From assembly GCA_963422465.1 (NCBI GenBank), contig OY730174.1, positions 930,001 to 994,000 on the forward strand: DNA of 64,000 nt, read 5' to 3'. The notes under the pieces are model-generated. The model was not told where the DNA came from and ran no database searches. It worked only from the letters and a program-made list of their open reading frames with translations. This DNA is from Lichina pygmaea. Taxonomy: Eukaryota > Ascomycota > Lichinomycetes > Lichinales > Lichinaceae. Shown in pieces: positions 54,441 to 64,000 of this stretch. The position numbers were made by a program, and so were the translations under genes. Position 1 is the first letter of the stretch. Each line of letters opens with the position of its first letter.

Positions 54441-56621
54441 ATGACGCCGAAACTGAGGTCAACTGGCAAGCGAAAAGCTGCTGAGGCCGAGGCAGGCCCG
54501 GAAGACAACGGATCTCAAGCTCGTAAGTTTGTGAAGCTGCCATCGAAGGCAACGAAACCGGTGCTAAACACTTTGATGTCAGCTGCCAAGCGTCAGACAT
54601 TGGCGAAGGCGGAAGAGCTATCGCCTGCCCCAGCAACGCGATCCCGAAGACAACCTCAGCGGACTCGCAGGCAAACCACCATTGAGCCGGAGGCTGGGGA
54701 GGATGTATCCGCATCTCGTAAGTGTGCAGCGAGCTTTCATGGCGAGAAAATACGTAGCAAACTGACAAGTCTCTTTCTTCAGCTGCGACTCTTGCTACCT
54801 GGTCTATGCCAGCAAAAGGGCCGCAAGAAACGACGCGGCGGACTCGCAGCACCAGTGTCGAAGAGATTGAGGCCGCAAAGGCATCTGATGAGTCTACAGC
54901 GGGTAAGCTTTGATGGAGCTATTAACACTCGAGAGCAGGCTCAGTACTTACCGGCTCGTGCTCAGGTGTGACCCGTGAAGCCACATTTGGCGGAGCAAAG
55001 CGGCCGAGACGAGCCACCCGGCAGACGCGGAGCGCCAATATGAACGAAAAAGAGGACGCGAAGGCACCTGACGAGTCTACAGCTAGTAAGTTTCAACGGC
55101 GCTGTCAACGCTTCAGACAAGGTTCAATACTTATTCGCCCCTCTTTAGCTGCGACTCGTGAGGCCGCTTCTGGTTCGGCCAAGCAGCCACAAAGGAAAGT
55201 TCAGCAGAGACAGAGGGCCCACCAGCTCGACTCCACCGAGGAAGAGAGCTCGGACGAGAACAGTAGGCTTTTATGAAGTTTCTGCTGTTTATGCAGGCGC
55301 ATTGCTCACGATTCCTTTTACAGCATCAACTCGGGATGCCTCGCCTATCCCAACTAAGAGGCCGCGGAGAGGGAAGACCGGTGATGCCGCGTCTGGCCTA
55401 GCGAAAACGCCGCAGCCAGAGATAACCAAGATAATCCGCAAGCGGAAGATTGAGGAAACAGGGCCGGCCGAGAACGAGCCGGCTGCAGCAAAGAGAACCC
55501 GGGGACAAGTGTCGGCGTCGACGCGTACGACAACAAGATCGGCGTCACGACGGGCAGAATCCTCGGCGCCGGCGACGGACTCCACCGAGTCGGAACACCG
55601 TCCGAAAATCAGACTCAGGATCAAGCTGCGCCCTGCTACGCCTCCGGCGGCGGAGGCTGCCCCCCTGGCTCGCCGCGGTGGCGCAAGAGCGGCCAAGGAG
55701 ACGGCAAATGCGACTTTGCAGCCGCCGCCGGCAGCCAAGCGCCCCAGGCGTCGTGCCTCTGGCCGCCAGATCCCGGACGAGGAATTGACGCCGGCGGAGC
55801 GTCGACAGAACAAGCTCCGGGCGAACTACGCCGCCCTGGTCGAGGCCGTCAAGCCCTGTCTCGACGAGTTGGCGGCTCGGGACCTGGCGGCCCTGCAACA
55901 AACACCGACACATTTCCAGAGCTTCCCAGGGTACTCCGAGTGCCGAGAGTACCTCAAGAAGCACCTGAAGGACACGGAAGCGTACGTGGGCCTCCGCGCC
56001 CAATACCAACAGCTCCTCATCAACAGGAGGGCGGCGGCCAAAATGCGGGTAGTCCATGACAATTGTACCGTAAGTCAAATGAGACGTGCCGACTCAAAAT
56101 TCCTGTATAGTGACTCTTCGATAGAGCCGTATACGCGACACCGCCGAGGACGCGATCCTCGAAATTCAACATCGGTTCATGCAGGTCGCGCACAATCTGC
56201 CCGGCGTGCAGGATGCGGCCCAGGAAGAGGTAGGTGGAGCGCCGTCCTTTGCCCCTTCGTTCGGGGCTACAGCTAACCAGGTACAAAGGGGGCCGGCTGG
56301 CGAAGCTTCGAGAGAGCCCCAGAGCCCTCCAAGACTGACTTCGCTGGCCGGACTGCCCGGGCCTGGGGGGCATTTTCTTCCCAGGCCCAGATGGGACGAA
56401 TCGTCGAGCATTTCGTTCCCGAGCTGCTTCGGGGACCGGCCGCCAGGACGATGGCGGGGCTTGCCCTTGCCGACGTCAACGTCCTGGCGGAGCAGATCCG
56501 CCAATTAGAGGATCTGGTCGAGGCGGTGTTGGCAATCCCCTACCGCTCGCCCTCGCAGTCTGGCGAGGATGCCGAGGCCTCACCCGCCTCGACCACGGAG
56601 AGCATAGGACTCGCCGAGTGA
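54441..56621 (+). CDS. Nuclear-looking protein with tandemly duplicated exons, family unknown
   Basis: I do not recognise the family. Seven exons, 54441-54717, 54783-54902, 54966-55085, 55149-55262, 55324-56069, 56125-56229 and 56385-56621, total exactly 572 codons plus stop. Exons 2, 3 and 4 (120, 120 and 114 nt) are repeats of one another, encoding about 40 residues of the form AT/TREA...AK-P-R...R...EE..AK--DESTA; the first four introns are all phase 1 and 61-65 bp. The N-terminal 310 residues are disordered, Lys/Arg/Ala-rich, with KRPRR patches that could bind nucleic acid or serve as nuclear signals. The C-terminal 260 residues look folded: LTPAERRQNKLRANYAALVE, FQSFPGYSECREYLKKHL, then helices in exons 6 and 7 (LEIQHRFMQVAHNLPGVQ, VNVLAEQIRQLEDLVEAVL). 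A chromatin-associated role is only an inference. Confidence 0.8.
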
Positions 56622-57427
56622 GCAGCTCATGCTCTCCGCCTGGTCCCCGGAGCGCTCGCAGCAGGGCGAAGCAGCGGTGCAAGAGGTATGCCATCTCTTC
56701 TTTCTGTTCCAAGGCTTCGTTTCCCTCTGTTCTAACATCGGGGCTGTGTCAGCAAATCGAACCAAGAATCATTAAGACCCGATGTTCTCAGATGACGAGC
56801 AGGAACCAATTCTGGCATTGACCCATGAGACTATCTCCATGACGACACTGACCTCAAACACCTTGCTTCGCAAATTGGCCACCGCTCGGAGCGAGATTCG
56901 ATCTTAATTTCGACTTCAAATCCAATTGTTGTTTGATTTCGTCCTCATTCTTGTTATTGCGCAGTGGTATACCCAGCATTCAACCAACGTCTTCAGCTTA
57001 GTTTTTCTTCGACAGTGAGCAAGGACATGGTTGGAGAGTACAGATAAAGAGGATTGGTTCAAGGGTGGTGGTAGATTGGGATTAGTCTGTATAGCTCTGT
57101 GTGGCGAATTGCTCTGTACAATACATTGATGAACAGTATCGCAGGTTTGAAGGGCAAGAGACTTCTCAGCCACGTATTCTATCTCCTGACCAGACTGGAA
57201 TATACAACTTCTTTTGCACATGCTGTACTTACAAATGCGTACCTCGTGCCGTATCGTTATGTAACGATCACACATTCACCCTGGCTTAGTCATCATCCAC
57301 CTCAACAACATCGTAGCTTCCTCACTTGCCATGCCTGCGACCACACTATGCGGTAACATACGCAGGTGACCGACCTGAACACCGCGCTTCACAGTTCCGA
57401 GCGATCTTGACTGGTCGCTCTCTGAAG
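56622..57427. other. Spacer before the complex I subunit gene
   Basis: No supported gene; the 3' flank of the exon-repeat gene and the promoter and leader of the complex I gene. Confidence 0.45.
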
Positions 57428-58360
57428 ATGGTCATTAATCCGACCTATCTCGCGCAGCGAACACGGACCTGTAAGTTATGAATAGCTTCCCAAAGCCATC
57501 ACCATCCTCGTCGCGCGGTGTTTGGCAATGCTACATCGATTACGTTTCAAGACCTTAGCGATTGGCTAACACTTCTGCTTTGGTAACAGCTATCAGCTGG
57601 AACGATGCGAAAAGACGGGTTCTCTTGAGCTACAGAGACTGGCTGCGGGCGGTGAGGTCCCCTGACTGCTCGTATCAGGAGCTGCTCGTTGGTCTCGAGC
57701 AACGTTGCATGGTCTTGCGTCGTGGCTGATGGCGCATCGCATCACGGCAATCTTGGAAGAAGAGAGCCAGTGAGGGAATCATTTGAGCGAGGCTGACGAA
57801 GACACCTGCTCGACCTCGAGGAGAGTCCAGGCCCCTGAAATTCAATCAATGTACGGCCTCAACTATCCCGTCTCGGCCATCCGAACGAAACTCCGGCAGG
57901 AATTCGAACGAAATCGATACGTCAATGACATGGCGGTTGTGGACGTGCTCATCTCTCAATCGCATCAGGAATACCAGGTAAGGAACGTCTGCTTGCGCCG
58001 CACTGCACCGTTCTCGTGCGTGAGAGAGACCGGTATCCCTTCTGGATCGGGAGGTTCAGGATGGCGGTATCAACGTTCCTCACGAGAGTCATGCTTAAGA
58101 AAGAGACGCAGCTCACCCTCCTCTCGACGCATACAGGAAACCATGAACTTCTGGAAACAACTCTCGCACGTCCTGAAGTACTTCCGAGCCGAAGAGGATC
58201 CACGAGCGAGGCTGCCGAAGGATTTCATCAGCGGCTTCTTAGAGGTAAGATAAAAACTTGAGTACCTCTTTCCCGCATACTTATGGCATGACGCTCCTGT
58301 GGAATTGCAGCTGACGCTAATACATTTCCTGTCTTCTGTTGCTTACAGGGACGGAACTAA
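57428..58360 (+). CDS. Mitochondrial complex I LYR-type subunit (NDUFA6, B14)
   Basis: Accessory subunit of NADH:ubiquinone oxidoreductase at the matrix arm, where LYR proteins bind the acyl carrier protein. Five exons, 57428-57470, 57590-57651, 57831-57977, 58137-58244 and 58349-58360, give 123 residues in phase. The sequence opens MVINPTYLAQRTRTSISWNDAKRRVLLSYRDWLRA and continues [61 protein letters not shown] and LPKDFISGFLEGRN. The LSYRDW stretch takes the place of the LYR motif. The terminal exon is only 12 nt (Gly-Arg-Asn-stop) and is supported by the family's conserved FLEGRN end. Convergent with rpc19. Corresponds to the 14.8-kDa subunit of Neurospora. Confidence 0.95.
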
Positions 58361-58696
58361 CCTCTTTCGTTGTTGAGCTTTCTACATATCTAGATGGAGT
58401 CGGAGAGCTTTTCGAGCCATGCCACATCACTCCATGCTCGTTTATCCACTGCCATCTACACACGCAGCGCAGCTCAGTAGATCCAGAAGTCGACCCACCA
58501 GTCGTACGCCCTGTCTGGGTTGAGCAATTCTGGAAGAAAACACGGACCCCGTCTCGTAGCAATGGCTTTCCTCCTCGCCTAGTATTCCAGCGACGGAAGT
58601 ACTGTACAGAACATGTCTGACTTGGCGATATCTTTGTGCCGAGAAACCAGCCTGCTGCTATTTCCTTCCCCCCCAAATCCCCCATATTAGCTCTGA

Positions 58697-59930
58697 TCAT
58701 CGAGAATTTCTCTGGCGGTGTTGGTTCCTGGCCATTGTGAATTTATCGACAACGACGTCGCATAGATCCATCAGGTCATCAAACCCCCTTTCCAAGGCAT
58801 CGAAGGCCGTCGTACCCTCTGCACACACATCACCTCGTAATCAGCCAGTTCATTCTCTTGCTCGAAACGAACAGGCAAGATTCTCTTCACTATAAGTCTC
58901 CTGTTGAGTGTTGTGGGTGGAGTTCCAGACTGGTATTCGTAGGAAGGGTCAACTTGATGAAAGATGAGGGGGGTTATCTTCGAGTAAGAAGCCTCGCTCA
59001 ACAGCAAGGATGCTCCGGGATCGGATTTTTTTCAAGTAGAAAGACAAAAAGGAGGATAGAAATTGCCTCGTTGACCAGACGCCAACGAGTTTAGAGAAGG
59101 AAGGAGCTGACCGTATGTTTGTATTCGAACGTTCATCTTCGCCTCGGAGGGGTGAGGAATGGAGTAACCGCAGAACTCAACGTTCGGACTGCGGTTGTGG
59201 CAAGTCAGAGGAAGGTCTGGTTCAAGTTTTCCACCACCCGCGTACTTGGTAGTCCGAGGGATAAAGCAGAGTCCAGCGTTGAGGATATAGCTGTTCGACA
59301 AGTAGAGATGTAGTTTTACGTCTTCATCGAGACCAACATGTAAGAAAAGCAAAAGCTCGTGGAAAGGCAATTCGTTTGAACTTTCATCTGCAGCCCATGA
59401 AGTCGAGGCTCGTGGAAGGTGTGCTTCAAGAACGAGATAGCGCAGAGAGCTTGGAGAAAGAATTGTGCACCTACTTCTTCATGATGACCCACCGTAGGGC
59501 ATTTCCCAGAGTATGATCTTCCCCCTCGAGCTCAAACGATGCAGCGGTATCACTCGCCCCGGGTAGCTATGCACCATATTCCCCACCAGTCAGCATGCTG
59601 TGCGGACGTATCTTCGCATGTACACCGGGAAAGCGGCTCTGCTTTGGACCGTGCTGGACAATAAAGTGTCCGAGAGGTGCAAGGGGAAGGGAATTTTCAG
59701 GCCACGGGGGAGCGAACAACTTGTATGCGCTGCTCCGTCCAGGCTTCGAATATGTCTGCCGCATCATCATCTTCTTCTTCTTCTTCGCCGACATCTGGTT
59801 TTGGTTCTGGTTCTTGTTGCTGCTCCTCCAGCCCTAGGCCAGATGGATGGTCCATGTTGCCGCCTGGTACGGCTTGATGGTGATCTTCTTCTTGGTCACG
59901 GCTATCAGGTTGCCCCGGCTGCAAAGACAT
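58697..59930 (-). CDS. rpc19: RNA polymerase I/III subunit AC19 (Rpc19)
   Basis: Shared subunit of RNA polymerases I and III, forming with AC40 the alpha-like assembly dimer. Four exons, 59930-59718, 59566-59475, 59188-59112 and 58818-58697, give 167 residues in phase. The N-terminus is acidic and disordered (a Glu/Asp run before DIFEAWTEQRIQV). The Rpb11-like fold is clear: GASDTAASFELEGEDHTLGN, ALRWVIMKN, PNVEFCGYSIPHPSEAKM, NVRIQTYEGTTAFDALERGF and DDLMDLCDVVVDKF. The first donor (gttcgc) and the third (gtcagc) are weak, so those exon edges may be off by a few bases, but the conserved protein demands them. A start at the inner Met (59855) is also possible. Converges with the complex I gene, 336 bp apart. 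Confidence 0.92.
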
Positions 59931-62900
59931 TGCTCTTCTTCTTCTTCTCCTTCTTCTTCTTCACCTTTTATTTGGGACCCGGTCTTTTATCTACGGTACC
60001 GTACTGGTCTCCTTGGATTGAGCTGATGATCAGCCACCGTTCTCAAGATATCAAATATCAAGTTGCGTGCACAAGTTAGATGTCATAGAGATGACTTCAT
60101 GCTCACTGTACGCAAGATCTAAACCCACAACAGCTTTTCAAGGGTAGGAGTGTCTTACAGTTTCAGATGCTGAAGCAGTCAAAAGTGACACTCCAGGCCA
60201 GCAAGATCATGCAATCACAGATTTCTTATTGAATCAGAAGCCTAATCTTCTGTAATTATCTGCTAAGCTAGCTCAGGCGGCTCCGGCAATAATCAATTGT
60301 GTTGAAAATGACGCCGCCAAGCACCCAACCCCGAGGTCGGTACGGTGGTACGAGTATACATATACACGTAAGTACTGTACGTACAATCGTACGAGGTTCG
60401 GGGACAGAAATCTCCGGGCGTACGAAGGGTACAGGACCGTGCTGGAAAACTTTTGTTAGAGCCGCTTCTTTGAATTGATATTCTCATGTTTATCGAGAAC
60501 TGATACGGCAAGTGGCTGCCACTCCTGTACGGAAGTACGCCCGGAGATTTCTGTCCCCCAACCTAGTACTGTACTCGTACGGAGTACGGAGGTCTGAAAA
60601 CGTCCACTACGCAGAGTCTACCTCAAGAAGTAGACCAAGTTGGGGGTGGTTATGGACTTGCATTTAGAAAGCTACCTTGTGGTAGCAGAAGAAACATCAA
60701 GCAAACTTGCGAGTTTCGCGGACTTGCTACGTTACGAGGATCTTGTAGTCGATCACCGACTACATATCGTGAAACATATCTCCCACATTGTTATACATCT
60801 CGTCGAAGAATTTTACCATCACAGTCATTTTGGTATCGCAGGATACAGTACGGAGTACTTCCGTACATACGTACCAGTCACAGCTCTAGCATATCTTCGT
60901 TGATCTTGCAGCCGCGGTCGTACACAAGATCTCCTACAGACAAGGTTGATTTACGGATTCGATGCGATATGAGCACGTCTACGGAAGTACGATCAAGTGG
61001 TGTAGCATGACACGCATGGTTGCCACGTACTGCAAGACGGACTCCGATCAAGAGAAACCTGCAGTTGCCATTCCAATGGTACGACAACATGAGTGGGAAG
61101 TCATGGAAGAGCCTGGAGTCATGCTAGGGCAAGCCTGATCAGGGAGGGTTGAACGCTGGGTGTATCTGCGTTCCCTTGGCGTCTTGGAAATGCGATGGAC
61201 ACCGCTGATGAAAGAGCGGTATATCAACAGTGAACGGACCACGGAAGGTCAGTGCAACGGTCTAACAGGCAGAAGCGACATGCTGTGTGAACGAACAGTA
61301 CCAGCGCCATCCTAGACGCATGATGCAAGGCCTCGGCATTGTGGATACACACCTGTCGCGATACATGCACGTCTTAAAATATTACCTGCCAAGATTCACA
61401 GCATTTAGAGCAGGTAAGCCAGCTCGGTGTGGCCAGCACCTGCATTGGATCAGATGGGGATCGACCATCGAAGGCCGATCCATGCAAGGGAAGCCCCTAT
61501 CACAAGAACACTGCAGCCATGTCAAAGCGGCTGGAAACAAAGAAAATGGGCAAGAGCAACCTGGCGTGCCTGGTATCCGTGTGCCCTGGTCCTGGGCTAT
61601 TCAGCTCTGGTCGGGACCAACCAGAAAGAGAGTCAAACGAGCGCCAAGCGAGCTCGGACCAAAAGACGCCCCAGGCGAACTGTTCTGTTGGCTGAATGGA
61701 GATAGAAAGAGCAAGCACGGTGAGGAGTACAATACGTACGTACTCCGTCTGTGTCTTGAACCGAAGGTCAGGCGACGGGGGTTTTCATTTTCTATTTTCT
61801 GTCGCCAGCCCATATTCGGCCTCGTAAGAAGCTGCATGGTCCCCATAGCATCATACGCCAAGCTGACTCGTGGCTTCTGCAAGACGCAGGCCCGAAGCGT
61901 CCATACACAAGGCGCCGAGCAAGCGCTCCGCGGTGTTCTTCTCGCGCGTCTTTGGCCGGACGTCGACGAGGCTGGCGCCAACACTCTCCTCGTGAGCGCC
62001 TGAAAACACATGAGCGCGCTTGATACCGCATGGTCGTGACCATCACCATCGTGAGCATGCTCCCAGCAAGCGTCAAGAAGCAATCTTGGCGCCATCGTCA
62101 AAGCGAAGCGTCTCTTCAAATCATATCGATAAGAAGCGCCCCCGATCGGAGAGAAACACGGGAACGAAGAGGGGGGGTGGCCTCGTCGGCTTGAGGCATC
62201 GCCGAAGGGAAGAGAGGTCGTCGATCAAGAACCCGCCACTGCCCGCCGACGGTCCCTCTCGCGCACCTGGACGACGATCTTGCTTTTTTCTCTTTGGCGC
62301 CACATCGGGGCTTGTACTTCGTACCTCGGATAGCGTCGAACGCCGTTCGTCTCACGGGCGCTTCAGCTACCACCGTACCACTGCGTACGAGTACGCATTA
62401 CTGTCCGGAGGGTCCGAAAGACTTGATTGGATGGATACGCTACGTACCGTACGGACACCTCGCCGGACCTTATCGAACGATCTGTGTGGCCGTGCTAATT
62501 ATCAACGTGTGGGATATCGATGGCCCCGGAGGAGTCCCGGAGGAGTCGCTAGAACACCCGACTGTCCACGGAACTCGCACCGTCCCGTCCGGATCGTGGC
62601 AGAGGCCTCGACGCCGACGTTGGTTGCTTCCCTTCGTAGGTACGGGACGTGGTCCGTACAGTACGAAGGTCGGCACTCATCAGCCCATCGCCGTACCGTA
62701 CATACGTAGCATGGCGTGCGTTGGCGGAACGAGGCTCCCCGTTCCCGGCGACCGTTGCTCTACTCGGACAGTACTGTACCTACGTACGTACGGACGGACA
62801 TACTTCCGTACTGTTGCTCGACACGTCAGATGAAGGCTCGTTAGATCGAGGCAAGTCTCAGTGTGCTTCCGGTCTCGATACTGGCGGCGGACGGGCCCGT

Positions 62901-64000
62901 CGTTCTCGAGCAGTGTCCCGAAGGAGCTGGTCTACGTAGTACGCATGAGGCGCCGCTACACGTGACCCGTCAGAGCGTCCGAGGACGGAGCTGGCTCTTT
63001 ATTCTTAGGAACGACGACGAAGTCGGACTACCGGCTGGCCGCTTCACCGTGGCTCTACGGCATGAGAGACGTCCCTGGTACGTGCCACTGTCGTCGTCCT
63101 CTTCTCGTGCTTACCTGCAGCTACCAGAGCCCAGACTAAACTCCGTTAGGCTGCTTCTTCCTCCTCCGGCACCAGGCTGCTTCGCTCAACGACGACGGCT
63201 TGTTCCGAGCGCACAACAGCAGCCCCCATCGCGGGCTAGAGCTGCCCCTTTCTGGGTTACGAACCAACCGCCGGTTCTCTCCGAAACCTGCAGCAACCGC
63301 CGGCCAAGCCAGCTGTCGGCCACAAGAACCAGTGCGCTTCGAGCCTCGAGTTTCCTTTCGTTGCAGCCTCGCCGGACCGTCGGTGATCCCGATCTACGAG
63401 GTACATACTTCCGTGCGCATGTACGTACGAACGAATGTACGTAAGGGATTCCGGTCCTTGGATCGACGAGTTCTCCTGCCTGGGAAAGGCTTCGTCTGCA
63501 TCCGGGCAGTCCAGCCTGCCGTACCTACAGACGGACCCTACGTACGAACCAGCATCTTACTACGGCCGTAGACGACGAAACGTGGGTGTTTTTCCCCATC
63601 CGTTCATCAAGCATGATGGTTCTTCGAGCAAGTACGGGGGGTACTCGGAAGCTGACGATGGACCAGTTCCATCGTCGTCGTGGTCGAGTGCTTCTCCGGC
63701 CTATCGCACCGCCCTGACCTCCAGGCGCGCTTGAGGCTATATCCTCCAATCGGCACCGTTGCGAGCCTCGACCACTAAATCGCTGGGGCAAGACTCCGTA
63801 CGTACAGTATGTACGGGACGTAAGTTTTACTGTACATATTACGGGGGTACGCAGGTGCAGGTACAGTACGTATGTAGTACGACGGTACGCACCTTCAAGA
63901 CCTCTGGAACCAGAGCCGCCCCTCACCCTCGTCGTTGCATCCGCCACAGTGGTTTACTTCTTTCTGCCCACGGCCCGCACACGGTGGACCGTCGGGATCA
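59931..64000. other. Right-hand 4 kb without a supported gene
   Basis: Open frames of 180-240 codons occur on both strands at 61287-62003, 62020-62709, 62294-62833 and 62863-63444. They overlap in several frames, have no domain, signal peptide or consistent splice structure, and I do not call them. The stretch is very rich in GTAC motifs (60340-60600, 60850-60880, 60975-60990, 62640-62710, 62775-62810, 63400-63445, 63795-63890) and includes an inverted repeat at 60393-60565. Confidence 0.4.
60393..60565. repeat. Inverted repeat within a GTAC-rich block (possible small MITE)
   Basis: Left arm 60393-60424 reads gaggttcggggacagaaatc and onward to ccgggcgtac; the right arm 60535-60565 is its reverse complement with one change in the C run. 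Weaker matching continues outward into gtacgtac/gtactgtac on both sides. The spacer is about 110 bp with no coding capacity. Confidence 0.7.

Noticed and set aside
61287-63444. Chain of large open frames in the right 4 kb
   Set aside because: They overlap one another in different frames, are full of repeats derived from GTAC words (Tyr/Val/Arg/Thr runs), and show no conserved motif. GC-rich DNA gives such frames by chance.
1-64000. CRISPR arrays, bacterial operons, riboswitches
   Set aside because: The window is fungal nuclear DNA with spliced genes; no array of regularly spaced repeats or riboswitch-like aptamer was seen.

Overview
The window comes from a filamentous ascomycete (Pezizomycotina, most likely a sordariomycete). 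The host genes have short GT-AG introns of about 60-300 bp. They include a mitochondrial complex I subunit (absent from the common yeasts), an Ssp1-type kinase, a Hob3/Rvs161 BAR protein and a YTP1-family membrane protein. The mobile elements (a chromovirus, Tc1/mariner elements, LINEs with a C-terminal zinc knuckle, and MITEs) fit the same group. I had only the sequence; all homology calls rest on recognised motifs and splice reconstruction.

Layout. 1-14.7 kb: BET5 (TRAPP) and an Ssp1/Sak-type CaMKK-like kinase are divergently transcribed; a Hal4/Hal5-type kinase and the BAR protein Hob3 follow after long gene-free spacers. 15-22.9 kb: a 5'-truncated LINE, the YTP1-like gene, then a foldback element with an old LTR inserted in it. 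22.9-28.8 kb: a three-exon predicted secreted protein with no recognised relatives, SMP3 (GPI mannosyltransferase IV), SKP1, and a second, weaker secreted-protein candidate. 29.3-38.1 kb is a transposon nest: a LINE with an exact 11-bp target-site duplication, a degraded Tc1/mariner copy split by a young, apparently whole Ty3/gypsy chromovirus, and a second, internally deleted Tc1 copy. 40.9-45.4 kb: a full-length ABCB multidrug transporter. 46.8-52.5 kb: SWI5 (recombination), a decayed F-box gene, and RAD23. 52.8-60 kb: a MITE, a gene carrying tandemly duplicated exons, the complex I LYR subunit (NDUFA6 type) and RPC19 (RNA polymerase I/III). 60-64 kb holds no gene I can support.

The genes are ordinary housekeeping and signalling genes scattered singly rather than a functional cluster. 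RAD23 and SKP1 both serve ubiquitin-dependent turnover, but nothing in the arrangement links them. The spacers are rich in GTAC/CGTACG tetramers and a recurring TACTTCCGTAC motif, and several transposons sit in or carry these islands. The most unusual items are the exon-duplication gene at 54.4-56.6 kb, the orphan secreted protein at 22.9 kb, the GTAC islands, and a long open frame running past the stop of the Ssp1-type kinase.
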